From assembly GCA_030153045.1 (NCBI GenBank), contig JASLID010000037.1, forward strand, positions 1 through 15,758: a DNA stretch of 15,758 nt, given 5' to 3'. Shown in pieces: positions 1-7,147 of the stretch; within the stretch, counting starts at the first letter, position 1; each line of letters begins with the position of its first letter. The notes under the pieces are model-generated. The model was not told the origin of the DNA and ran no database searches. It saw only the letters and a program-made list of their open reading frames with translations. The position numbers and the translations under genes are program-made. The DNA is from Flavobacterium sp. (GTDB lineage: Bacteria; Bacteroidota; Bacteroidia; Flavobacteriales; Flavobacteriaceae).

Positions 1-1542
1 GGTTTTACCAATAATCCTGTTTTTACATGTTATAGCATTGCCGATGAGCGTTGTGCTGCTTTTTTTGCATTAGGAATAGCACAACAAATTCAAAAACCAG
101 TAGCGGTAGTTTGTACTTCTGGATCAGCATTGTTAAATTATTATCCAGCTTTTGCTGAAGCTTTTTACAGCCAGATTCCATTAGTCGTGATTTCTGCCGA
201 CAGACCACACGATAAGATTGATATTGGTGACGGACAAACAATTCGTCAGGAAAATGTTTTCGTCAATCATAGCTTGTACAATGCCAATTTAACCGAAGGT
301 GCTTCCGAAGAAAACGACTTAAAAATTCAAGAAGCCTTATTTTTGGCAGTGACCAAAAAAGGACCGGTTCATATTAACGCCCCTTTTGAAGAACCTTTGT
401 ATGAAACAACCGAAACGATATCGGTTAAACCCAATTTAGTACAGTTGTATTCAGAGGAAAAACAAAAAACGGATATTGATTCTTTCGTAAGTAAATGGAA
501 TAAATACAAAAAGAAGATGATTCTCATAGGTGGTTGCGACCCAAATTTCATTGAACAAGCAATTTTAGATGCTTTAGGAAATGACAATTCGGTTGTAGTT
601 ATGACTGAAGTGACTTCAAATACGCACCATTCTAATTTTATTACTAACATTGACACCATTATTACCCCTTTTACGGATGAAGATTTTACAGCTTTTCAAC
701 CGGAAATATTGGTAACCATAGGAGGGATGATTGTGTCTAAACGCATCAAAGCTTTCCTTCGAAAATATAAACCAAAACACCATTGGCATATTGATGAATT
801 ACGAGCCTACAACACTTTTGGATGTTTGACGCAACATTTTGAAATCTCTCCAAATTCATTTTTTGAAGCATTTTTGCCAAAAACAACTAAAATAGAGAGT
901 GATTATCTTCAAAAAGCTCTAGAAATTCGAAAATTAAGAGCAAAAAAGCATCAAGAGTATTTAAAAACTATCCCATTTAGTGATTTTAAGGCTTTTGAGT
1001 TGATTTTACCCAAAATCCCAAAATCAAGTCAGTTGCAAATTAGCAATAGTTCGCCTATTCGTTATGCTCAGCTTTTTGATATTCATCCGGATGTTGAAGT
1101 GTTTTGCAATCGAGGGACTAGTGGAATTGACGGAAGCACATCAACTGCAATAGGAGCTGCACTTGCCAGTGGAAAAGAAACCATATTGATTACTGGAGAT
1201 GTTAGTTTTTTATACGATAGCAATGCACTTTGGAACAATTACATTCCGAAAAATTTCAAAATCATTGTAATTAACAATGGAGGTGGCGGTATTTTCAGAA
1301 TTTTACCTGGCCATCAGGAAACGGAGACATTCAATACTTATTTTGAAACGTCACATTGCTTGACCGCTGAGCATTTGGCTAAAATGTATCAGTTTCAATA
1401 CGAAAAGGCAAACACAATAGACTCATTAGAAGCGAGTTTAGCTATTGTTTTAAAATCACAAAAACCTATTCTTTTAGAAATTTTTACAACAACTAATGTT
1501 AACAATGTATTATTATTGGATTATTTTAACAATTTAGTTTAG
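1..1542 (+). CDS. menD: MenD, SEPHCHC synthase (5' end cut off by window)
   Basis: Thiamine-diphosphate enzyme of menaquinone synthesis that joins 2-oxoglutarate (as a succinic semialdehyde unit) to isochorismate to give SEPHCHC. The frame is open from base 1, so the true start lies upstream; comparison with E. coli MenD suggests about 40 residues are missing. Seen in the sequence: a DER motif near bases 43-51, whose Glu matches catalytic E55 of E. coli MenD; TSGSALLN and SADRP near 118-210; the NRGTSGIDGSTS motif near 1108; and the ThDP/Mg motif GDVSFLYD...INNGGGGIFR at about 1195-1300. The Gly-rich NNGGGG segment is typical of MenD. The 513 visible codons fit a family length of about 550. 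It ends 81 bases before the DUF2853 gene, which has its own promoter. The family assignment is secure; only the start is unknown. Confidence 0.95.
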   Translation, partial: GFTNNPVFTCYSIADERCAAFFALGIAQQIQKPVAVVCTSGSALLNYYPAFAEAFYSQIPLVVISADRPHDKIDIGDGQTIRQENVFVNHSLYNANLTEGASEENDLKIQEALFLAVTKKGPVHINAPFEEPLYETTETISVKPNLVQLYSEEKQKTDIDSFVSKWNKYKKKMILIGGCDPNFIEQAILDALGNDNSVVVMTEVTSNTHHSNFITNIDTIITPFTDEDFTAFQPEILVTIGGMIVSKRIKAFLRKYKPKHHWHIDELRAYNTFGCLTQHFEISPNSFFEAFLPKTTKIESDYLQKALEIRKLRAKKHQEYLKTIPFSDFKAFELILPKIPKSSQLQISNSSPIRYAQLFDIHPDVEVFCNRGTSGIDGSTSTAIGAALASGKETILITGDVSFLYDSNALWNNYIPKNFKIIVINNGGGGIFRILPGHQETETFNTYFETSHCLTAEHLAKMYQFQYEKANTIDSLEASLAIVLKSQKPILLEIFTTTNVNNVLLLDYFNNLV

Positions 1543-1584
1543 AATTTTTTAATAATTTTTATTTTTAAATATTAATAAAATACT

Positions 1585-1592
1585 TACATTTG
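1585..1592 (+). promoter_or_regulatory. -7 promoter box for the DUF2853 gene
   Basis: TACATTTG fits the Bacteroidetes -7 consensus TAnnTTTG and lies 31 bases before the ATG. No good TTG is seen at the expected -33 spacing, so only the -7 half is supported. Confidence 0.55.
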
Positions 1593-1623
1593 AGATAACT
1601 ATTAAACGAAAAATTTCACGATT

Positions 1624-1965
1624 ATGAGTAAAAGAGATGATTTAATTGCAAAGTACGCAGCCGATTTGAAAGAAAAATGCGGTTTAACTGCGGATATGGC
1701 ACTGTTAACGAAAGTTACAATTGGTTGCGGTCCATCTATTTACAATCCTGATGCTGCAACAGTCTCAGGAACACAGCAGTCGGAATTAGATACTGTAAAA
1801 AATAATTTTTTAATTAAGAAATTAGGATTAAAAGATGGTGCCGATTTAGATAAAGGTATCGATGCAGTATTAGAAAAATATGGTAAATCAAATAAAAACA
1901 AATATAGAGCAGTAGTATACTACTTACTTGCCATACACTTTAAAAAAGAAAGTGTTTACAAATAG
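1624..1965 (+). CDS. DUF2853 family protein
   Basis: A 113-residue soluble protein of unknown function that I recognise as the DUF2853 family, common in Flavobacteriia. Seen: no signal peptide or membrane segment, a Lys-rich helical N-terminus (MSKRDDLIAKYAADLKEK), a central TIGCGPSIYNPDA segment, the repeated theme VKNNFLIKKLGLKDG, and a C-terminal YRAVVYYLLAIHFKK helix. The ATG at 1624 follows an A-rich leader (AAAATTTCACGATT) without a Shine-Dalgarno site. It has its own -7 box and a hairpin terminator right after the stop, so it is probably a single-gene transcript between menD and the CvfB-like gene. I do not assign a biochemical role. Confidence 0.85.
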   Translation: MSKRDDLIAKYAADLKEKCGLTADMALLTKVTIGCGPSIYNPDAATVSGTQQSELDTVKNNFLIKKLGLKDGADLDKGIDAVLEKYGKSNKNKYRAVVYYLLAIHFKKESVYK

Positions 1966-1984
1966 TAGCTATTTTATAAAGTTT

Positions 1985-2014
1985 AAAGCGTTTCAGTAAT
2001 GAGACGCTTTTTTT
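1985..2014 (+). terminator. Rho-independent terminator after the DUF2853 gene
   Basis: AAAGCGTTTC pairs with GAGACGCTTT (10 bp with one G-U wobble) around the loop AGTAAT, followed by a T-run. It begins 19 bases after the stop codon. Confidence 0.85.
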
Positions 2015-2041
2015 ATGAAATAAAGTTTCCTTAAAACTTTG

Positions 2042-2049
2042 TACCTTTG
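2042..2049 (+). promoter_or_regulatory. -7 promoter box for the CvfB-like gene
   Basis: TACCTTTG fits TAnnTTTG and lies 31 bases before the ATG at 2081, just after the preceding terminator. An in-frame TTG at 2039 overlaps this box, so it cannot be the translation start. No clear -33 TTG is seen. Confidence 0.6.
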
Positions 2050-2080
2050 TCGCTCTGAACTTTTGTACCTCAAGAATAAA

Positions 2081-2929
2081 ATGATTGAAATAGGAAAATA
2101 CAACACACTTACCATACTTCGTGAAACCAAAGTAGGTTTATATTTGGGCTTACCCGAAGAAAATAAAGATCCAAGTAAGGACATATTACTGCCAATTAAG
2201 TACATTCCAAACATGTATGAAATAGGGGAAGAGCTCACGGTTTTTGTTTATTTAGATCATGAAGAACGTCCGGTAGCTACAACTTTAGAGCCTTATATCT
2301 TTTTGAATGAATTTGCACTTTTACGTGTAAACTACGTGAATCAAGTTGGTGCTTTTATGGATTGGGGAATGGAAAAAGATATTCTAGTTCCGTTTAAAGA
2401 GCAAGCACGCCCTATGGAAAAGGGAAAACGCTATTTGGTTTATCTTTATATGGATGAAAAAACCAATCGTTTGGTAGCCTCTAGTAAAACCAATCAGTTT
2501 TTAAATAACGAGAATATCACTGTTGAAGAAGGTGAAGAAGTCGATTTGATAGTTTCGCACATAACCGAAGTAGGTATCAATGTTATCATCAATGAAAAAC
2601 ACAAAGGTTTACTGTATAAAAACGAAGTGTACGATGATTTGCGCACTGGAGATAGAATTATAGGTTATATCAAACACATTCGTCCTGACGGAAAAATAGA
2701 CGTTTCGGTTACTAAATTAGGTTTCGAAAAAATAGAACCAAGCGCTCAATATATTTTAGATGAGTTGCAAGCCAATAGAGGCTTTCTTCGTTTAAATGAT
2801 GATTCACATCCTGAAGACATTAAAACGGTGCTGAAAATGAGCAAAAAAACCTTCAAAAAAGCAATAGGTACTTTATACAAACAAAAATTAATTGAAATTA
2901 AAGAAGACGGAATTTATTTAGTAAAATAA
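2081..2929 (+). CDS. CvfB-like S1-domain RNA-binding protein
   Basis: A 282-residue protein matching the CvfB family: several S1-type OB folds followed by a winged helix, known in Firmicutes as RNA-binding regulators. Seen: S1-like repeats at about residues 1-65, 68-135 (RVNYVNQVGAFMDWGMEKDILVP) and 145-212 (SHITEVGINVIINEKHKGLLYKNE...DVSV), then a C-terminal winged-helix segment at about 220-282 (HPEDIKTVLKMSKKTFKKAIGTLY). There is no signal peptide, so it is expected in the cytoplasm. The start at ATG 2081 is chosen because a longer reading frame beginning at TTG 2039 would run through the promoter box. It follows the DUF2853 terminator and is therefore transcribed on its own. The family is clear; the RNA targets are unknown. 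Confidence 0.87.
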   Translation: MIEIGKYNTLTILRETKVGLYLGLPEENKDPSKDILLPIKYIPNMYEIGEELTVFVYLDHEERPVATTLEPYIFLNEFALLRVNYVNQVGAFMDWGMEKDILVPFKEQARPMEKGKRYLVYLYMDEKTNRLVASSKTNQFLNNENITVEEGEEVDLIVSHITEVGINVIINEKHKGLLYKNEVYDDLRTGDRIIGYIKHIRPDGKIDVSVTKLGFEKIEPSAQYILDELQANRGFLRLNDDSHPEDIKTVLKMSKKTFKKAIGTLYKQKLIEIKEDGIYLVK

Positions 2930-2972
2930 AATTACGGTACTGATTTATCATTTCAATAGCTATAAAAGCAAA

Positions 2973-3001
2973 AAATGCCAATCTTATTAAGATTGGCATT
3001 T
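2973..3001 (-). terminator. Palindromic hairpin, terminator best read on the - strand
   Basis: A 14-base arm (AAATGCCAATCTTA) and its exact complement flank a single T; the real RNA loop would be slightly larger. On the - strand the stem runs into TTTTTTGC, a fair U-tract; on the + strand only TTTCCC follows. So it fits best as the end of a leftward transcript, probably from the small lipoprotein gene at 3273-3461, but it may also stop the CvfB-like transcript. Confidence 0.6.
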
Positions 3002-3122
3002 CCCTCAGATTATTTCAAAAATTTAATCCTCTGAAATAACCGATAACATACGTAAAGCGATAATAACATACTTTACAAATCAAAAAATTAAATAAACTTT
3101 TTCTAGAATAGTTCCTTTCAAT

Positions 3123-3150
3123 AAAGAGTATCGTTAACATAGCTCTTTTT
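3123..3150 (+). terminator. Weak bulged hairpin, possible + strand terminator
   Basis: AAAGAGTAT pairs with ATA-G-CTCTTT (9 bp with one bulged G) around CGTTAAC, followed by TTCTT. There is no obvious + strand gene just before it, so this is only a possibility. Confidence 0.25.
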
Positions 3151-3272
3151 CTTATCCTAGTTTTCTTGTGTTTTTGTCTTTAAACAACTCGGGGGAATTG
3201 TTATAGTACAAAATCAATATTCGCTTTATTACCTGTGGTTTTGTAATATTTTTAAGGAAGGTAGCGCAAAAA

Positions 3273-3461
3273 TTATTGTTTGCTAATTGAATCCTTTGGT
3301 TCAACCATAGGTGCTACTGTATCAGTTTCTATACTATCTACAACTTCTTGAATCATTTCCTCATTAGGCATTTTATTTTCGGTAGATGTTTCTACTTTCT
3401 TGTTACAACTTGTAAGCAATGCACTAAATGTAAGAGCGACAATTAAAACAGTTTTTTTCAA
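3273..3461 (-). CDS. Small lipoprotein of unknown function
   Basis: A 62-residue protein with a clear lipoprotein signal: KK, then the hydrophobic stretch TVLIVALTFSALLTSC, with lipobox L-T-S-C and Cys19 as the expected lipidated residue. The mature part is about 43 residues, rich in Glu, Asp, Ser and Thr, with no predicted fold and no family that I recognise. The start is TTG at 3461: the frame has no upstream ATG before a TAA stop at 3477-3479, and the signal peptide begins exactly there, so TTG is the only sensible choice. It stands alone between two + strand blocks. The lipobox is the main support; with so little else the gene is probable, not certain. Confidence 0.6.
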   Translation of the reverse strand: MKKTVLIVALTFSALLTSCNKKVETSTENKMPNEEMIQEVVDSIETDTVAPMVEPKDSISKQ

Positions 3462-3597
3462 AAATTTCGTTTTAAATTAATAAATCAGTGATAAAAATCA
3501 ACCAATTAAACTGCTGATTTTCAATGATATAAATGTACATTTTTTTAAATCAGGAAAATAATTTTTAGTCTAGTTTTTTCAAACTTTAACATTCGCC

Positions 3598-3642
3598 AAC
3601 TGTTTTTAAGATATAATTGTAAGATTCTTTTTAAGAACAGTT
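3598..3642. repeat. 12-bp inverted repeat upstream of menB
   Basis: AACTGTTTTTAA (3598-3609) is the complement of TTAAGAACAGTT (3631-3642) except one position, which would be a G-U pair in RNA. The loop is 21 bases. It ends 48 bases before the menB ATG. It could be an operator, a leader hairpin or a terminator remnant. Confidence 0.45.
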
Positions 3643-3690
3643 ATCTTAATTTAATCCAAATGATTTAATTTTACACTAAATTTAATACCT

Positions 3691-4530
3691 ATGAGCAACA
3701 TCAATTGGCAAACCGCCTTAGAATTTGAAGATATAACTTATAAAAAATGCAACGGAGTAGCAAGAATTGCTTTTAATCGTCCAGATGTACGCAATGCTTT
3801 CAGACCCAAAACTACTGCCGAATTAATCAAAGCTTTTTACGATGCACAGGAAGACACCTCAATTGGTGTAGTTTTACTTTCAGCCGAAGGTCCTTCTTCT
3901 AAAGATGGTATTTGGTCATTTTGTAGTGGAGGCGATCAGAAAGCTCGTGGTCACCAAGGATATGTTGGAGACGATGGTTACCATAGATTGAATATATTAG
4001 AAGTCCAACGAATGATTCGTTTTATGCCTAAAGCTGTTATATGTGTCGTTCCAGGATGGGCTGTAGGTGGCGGACATAGTTTGCATGTAGTTTGCGATAT
4101 GACTTTAGCCAGTAAAGAACACGCTATTTTTAAACAAACTGATGCTGATGTAACTAGTTTCGATGGAGGATACGGTTCTGCTTACCTAGCAAAAATGGTA
4201 GGACAGAAAAAAGCCCGCGAAATTTTCTTTTTAGGCCGAAATTATTCAGCGCAAGAAGCTTTCGAAATGGGAATGGTCAATGCAGTAATTCCACACGCCG
4301 AATTAGAAGATACTGCTTACGAATGGGCTCAGGAAGTTTTAGCCAAATCACCTACTTCTATCAAAATGCTAAAATTTGCTATGAATTTAACTGATGATGG
4401 GATGGTTGGACAACAAGTTTTTGCCGGCGAAGCCACTCGATTGGCTTATATGACAGAAGAAGCTAAAGAAGGTCGTGATGCTTTCTTAGAAAAGCGCAAG
4501 CCTAACTTTGAGAAAAAATGGTTGCCATAG
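3691..4530 (+). CDS. menB: MenB, 1,4-dihydroxy-2-naphthoyl-CoA synthase
   Basis: Crotonase-fold enzyme that closes the second ring of the naphthoquinone, turning o-succinylbenzoyl-CoA into DHNA-CoA. At 279 residues it has the normal length. Seen: ITYKKCNGVARIAFNRPDVRNAF at the N-terminus, the flexible loop with CSGGDQKARG at 78-87, the oxyanion-hole segment PGWAVGGGHSLH at 121-132, and the active-site run QTDADVTSFDGGYGS at 149-163. In that run Asp151 takes the place of the Gly found in E. coli MenB, as in the M. tuberculosis enzyme, so this should be the type that carries its own carboxylate and does not need bicarbonate. Ser156 and Asp158 match the other conserved active-site residues. It lies 42 bases before menA and probably heads an operon. 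I could not find a good TAnnTTTG promoter before it. Confidence 0.96.
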   Translation: MSNINWQTALEFEDITYKKCNGVARIAFNRPDVRNAFRPKTTAELIKAFYDAQEDTSIGVVLLSAEGPSSKDGIWSFCSGGDQKARGHQGYVGDDGYHRLNILEVQRMIRFMPKAVICVVPGWAVGGGHSLHVVCDMTLASKEHAIFKQTDADVTSFDGGYGSAYLAKMVGQKKAREIFFLGRNYSAQEAFEMGMVNAVIPHAELEDTAYEWAQEVLAKSPTSIKMLKFAMNLTDDGMVGQQVFAGEATRLAYMTEEAKEGRDAFLEKRKPNFEKKWLP

Positions 4531-4537
4531 TTTTTTG

Positions 4538-4568
4538 AATCTAAAATCTAATATCATAAATCTAAAAT
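4538..4568. repeat. Short AATCTAAAAT direct repeat before menA
   Basis: AATCTAAAAT occurs at 4538-4547 and 4559-4568, filling the menB-menA gap up to 4 bases before the menA ATG. The core CTAAAATCTAA (4541-4551) recurs at 7135-7145, just before the second TPR gene. Confidence 0.5.
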
Positions 4569-4572
4569 TGAA

Positions 4573-5502
4573 ATGAAGCACTGGATAGATGCCGCACGAT
4601 TAAGAACATTACCATTATCTGTTTCAGGTATATTAGTGGGAAGTTTATATGCTTTAGCAAACCCTACAAATGAAATTTTAACGCCAACTCAGGTTTTCAA
4701 TTGGAAAATATTCACGTTGGCCATGTTAACCACTATTGGATTTCAAGTACTATCTAATTTCGCCAATGATTATGGCGATGGTGTTAAAGGAACCGATAAC
4801 GAAGATCGAGTAGGACCGCAAAGAGCACTGCAAAGCGGAGCAATTTCGCCTGAAGCCATGAAAAAAGCCATGTATTTAACTGCATTGTTAACTTTTACTT
4901 CGGCAGTTTTACTTATTTATGTGTCATTTCAGGATAAATACTTACTGTATTCCTTGTTTTTTCTAATACTGGGAATTGTAGCCATAGCTTCTGCAATTAG
5001 ATATACTGTGGGAAATTCTGCCTATGGTTACAAAGGCTTTGGAGATATTTTTGTATTTGTTTTCTTCGGATGGGTGAGTACACTAGGGGTTAATTTTTTG
5101 TATTCAAAACAATTTGATTGGCAGTTGGTTTTGCCTGCATCAGCAATTGGATTGTTGAGCGTAGGGGTTTTAAATTTAAACAACATGCGTGATGAGATTT
5201 CCGATAAAAAAGCAGGTAAAAACACGTTAGTTGTGCAAATGGGTGGAAAAAAAGCCAAAATCTATCATTACTTTTTAATTGGTACTGCTATGCTTTTGGT
5301 TATTATATTCGCCATTATTTATAACGGAATAGGCTTTAGATGGGATCAATATGCTTTTTTAGTAGCTTATTTCCCTTTAATGAGTCACTTAAAAACGGTT
5401 TACACTTGTGAAGACAACCGAAGATTAGACCCTCAACTTAAAAAACTAGCTATCAGCACATTTTTATTATCTTTAATACTGGCAATGGTTTTAATTTTTT
5501 AA
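4573..5502 (+). CDS. menA: MenA, DHNA polyprenyltransferase
   Basis: UbiA-family integral membrane enzyme that attaches a polyprenyl chain to 1,4-dihydroxy-2-naphthoate, giving demethylmenaquinone. It has 309 residues, the normal size. Seen: the N-terminal WIDAARLRTLPLSVSGI typical of MenA, the first Asp-rich motif NFANDYGDGVKGTDNEDRVGP (Asp66, Asp69, Asp75) for binding the prenyl diphosphate via Mg2+, and the second, NNMRDEISDKKAGKNTL (Asp207, Asp211). About eight hydrophobic helices are visible, including 101-118, 124-142, 157-173, 187-200, 231-250 and 291-308. It lies 42 bases after menB and 45 bases before the UPF0173 gene, so the three are very likely co-transcribed. Confidence 0.96.
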   Translation: MKHWIDAARLRTLPLSVSGILVGSLYALANPTNEILTPTQVFNWKIFTLAMLTTIGFQVLSNFANDYGDGVKGTDNEDRVGPQRALQSGAISPEAMKKAMYLTALLTFTSAVLLIYVSFQDKYLLYSLFFLILGIVAIASAIRYTVGNSAYGYKGFGDIFVFVFFGWVSTLGVNFLYSKQFDWQLVLPASAIGLLSVGVLNLNNMRDEISDKKAGKNTLVVQMGGKKAKIYHYFLIGTAMLLVIIFAIIYNGIGFRWDQYAFLVAYFPLMSHLKTVYTCEDNRRLDPQLKKLAISTFLLSLILAMVLIF

Positions 5503-5541
5503 TTGGCATTGTTTATTGAAATTGTTATTGAAATTTAAAAA
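5503..5541 (+). repeat. ATTG-phased intergenic repeat (copy before the UPF0173 gene)
   Basis: The menA-UPF0173 spacer is made of short ATTG units (GGCATTGTTTATTGAAATTG..). It contains ATTGAAATTG (5515-5524), TTGTTATTGA (5522-5531) and ATTGAAATTTAAAAA (5527-5541). All three strings recur before menC at 8401-8512. It abuts the menA stop and leaves only 6 bases before the next ATG. Confidence 0.7.
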
Positions 5542-5547
5542 GTATAT

Positions 5548-6225
5548 ATGAAAATTACATTTTACGGACATGCTTCGATAGGAATTGAAGTTTCAGGAAA
5601 GCACATTTTAATCGATCCTTATATTTCAGCTAATCCTAAAGCGAGCCACATTGATATCAATTCGTTAAAAGCCGATTATATTTTAATTACACATGCTCAT
5701 CAAGATCATATTTTAGATGTGGAAGCGATTGCAAAACGGACCAATGCTGTAATTGTTTCTAATTATGAAATTGCGATGCATTTTGCAAGTAAAGGGTTGA
5801 AATACCACCCGATGAATCACGGCGGAAGTTGGGATTTCGACTTTGGAAATGTAAAATACGTCAATGCGATTCATTCCAGTTCGTTTCCTGATGGAAGCTA
5901 TGGAGGGCAACCCGGCGGATTTGTCATCGAAGGCGAACATAAAAACATTTACATCGCTGGAGATACAGCTTTGACGATGGATATGAAACTTATTCCAATG
6001 AGAACCAAACTCGATTTAGCTATCTTACCCATTGGAAATAACTTCACCATGGATGTCGATGATGCTATCGTAGCTTCCGATTTTTTAGATTGCGATAAGG
6101 TATTAGGATATCATTACGACACATTCGGATTTATCGAAATCAACCATGATGAAGCCAAGAAAAAGTTTTTCGATGCAGATAAAGACTTAATGTTGTTGGA
6201 AATTGGAGAAAGTATCGATTTATAG
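5548..6225 (+). CDS. UPF0173-type metal-dependent hydrolase (MBL fold)
   Basis: A 225-residue metallo-beta-lactamase-fold protein of the UPF0173 group, members of which are annotated as metal-dependent hydrolases of unknown substrate. Seen: the N-terminal MKITFYGHASIGIE with LIDPY at 21-25, the metal motif THAHQDH at 49-55, the loop NHGGSWDF, the segment AIHSSSFPDG, then IYIAGDTALTMDM near 134-146 with the bridging Asp, and a late GYHYDTFGFIE with the final His. No signal peptide, so it is expected in the cytoplasm. It sits directly behind menA and ahead of the two TPR genes and menC. The position in the menaquinone block hints at a linked role, but the missing DHNA-CoA thioesterase step cannot be assigned to it from sequence. 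Confidence 0.88.
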   Translation: MKITFYGHASIGIEVSGKHILIDPYISANPKASHIDINSLKADYILITHAHQDHILDVEAIAKRTNAVIVSNYEIAMHFASKGLKYHPMNHGGSWDFDFGNVKYVNAIHSSSFPDGSYGGQPGGFVIEGEHKNIYIAGDTALTMDMKLIPMRTKLDLAILPIGNNFTMDVDDAIVASDFLDCDKVLGYHYDTFGFIEINHDEAKKKFFDADKDLMLLEIGESIDL

Positions 6226-6282
6226 CAAACGACAGAACTTATTTTTAAATATTGTTTTCAAAAAAACTACGAATAAAATTCT

Positions 6283-7077
6283 ATGAGAAAATTATTAATC
6301 TTAATTTTTACCCTTTTATCAATTCAAGTTACATTTTGTCAGGTAAATTCTGAAGAATCAAAAGCCCAAACTAAAAAAGAAGAGAATAAAACAGAAGAAA
6401 CCCATTCCTATTTTCAAATGGATGAATGGCAGAATCTGTTAGATGAAAAACTAAAAAAAGATAGTACCGTCGCCTATTTTTGGCAGCTTAAATCAATGCC
6501 GTATTTTAAAACCAAAAAGTATGAAATTGGAATGAAATATGTTGATAAGGCGGTAAAATATGATTCTAAAAATTGGCAACCTTATAGAGCTTTCATTAAA
6601 TGTATTTTTGCTAAAACTCATAAAGAAGCCATACTAGATTTTGAAGATTGCAAAAAAAAACTGGGTAATGGTTATGTTATGGATCACACTTTTAACTTTT
6701 ACATTGGATTATCATATCTGCAGTTAAATGAATTCATAAAAGCTGAAATGCTATTTAAAGAATATGTTGAAGATTTATTTAAAAATAGACAAGGCTTAGA
6801 ACATCCAACAGCGTTATTCTACTATGGAATATCGAAATACGAACAAAAAAAATGGGAAGAGGCTATAATTGAATTTGATAGAGCCTTAAAAATATACCCT
6901 AACTTTTCAGATGTGAAATATTATAAAGCGATGTGTCTATTAAGATTAGGTAAAAAGGAAAATGTTTCCAAACTAGTTGAAGAGTCAAAAATAGATGCTA
7001 AAAGTGGGTATACAATTAATGAAGACAATGTGATTCACGAAATTTATCCGTATCAAGTAAAATGGAATAATCTATAA
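6283..7077 (+). CDS. Secreted TPR protein
   Basis: A 264-residue protein with an N-terminal signal peptide (RKLLILIFTLLSIQVTFCQ) that looks like a Sec signal with cleavage near residues 19-20, a form common in Flavobacteria. Cys19 is not in a good lipobox. After a Glu/Lys-rich linker (22-41), helices with the TPR pattern follow: about 64-95, 135-168 (FNFYIGLSYLQLNEFIKAEMLFKEY), and the clearest at 177-207 (ALFYYGISKYEQKKWEEAIIEF). Such proteins act as protein-binding scaffolds in the periplasm or outer envelope. It lies 57 bases after the UPF0173 gene and 70 bases before another secreted TPR gene. Partner and function are unknown; it has no evident link to menaquinone synthesis. Confidence 0.8.
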   Translation: MRKLLILIFTLLSIQVTFCQVNSEESKAQTKKEENKTEETHSYFQMDEWQNLLDEKLKKDSTVAYFWQLKSMPYFKTKKYEIGMKYVDKAVKYDSKNWQPYRAFIKCIFAKTHKEAILDFEDCKKKLGNGYVMDHTFNFYIGLSYLQLNEFIKAEMLFKEYVEDLFKNRQGLEHPTALFYYGISKYEQKKWEEAIIEFDRALKIYPNFSDVKYYKAMCLLRLGKKENVSKLVEESKIDAKSGYTINEDNVIHEIYPYQVKWNNL

Positions 7078-7147
7078 GTATGGCTAACAGCTATTGAATT
7101 ACCAGTAAAATGGCATCTTAATTGCTACTACAAACTAAAATCTAAAA

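Larger units (their letters stand above)
2930..3272. other. Gene-free AT-rich spacer with several dyads
   Basis: I find no convincing coding frame on either strand in these 343 bases. It holds the palindrome at 2973-3001; an 8-bp inverted repeat TTATTTCA/TGAAATAA at 3010-3039; a degenerate direct repeat (CGATAACATAC at 3041 and CGATAATAACATAC at 3058); a bulged hairpin at 3123-3148; and a small hairpin with a GGGGG loop (AACAA/TTGTT, 3183-3202), which stands out in such AT-rich DNA. It could be the 3' region of the - strand lipoprotein transcript, or hold a small RNA. Neither is proven. Confidence 0.4.

Noticed and set aside
1543..1580. Terminator directly after menD
   Set aside because: Only a weak TTAATA/TATTAA dyad without GC pairs is present; it is not convincing as a terminator.
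2039..2080. Longer N-terminus for the CvfB-like protein from a TTG at 2039
   Set aside because: The extra codons cover the TACCTTTG promoter box, and the natural family start matches ATG 2081.
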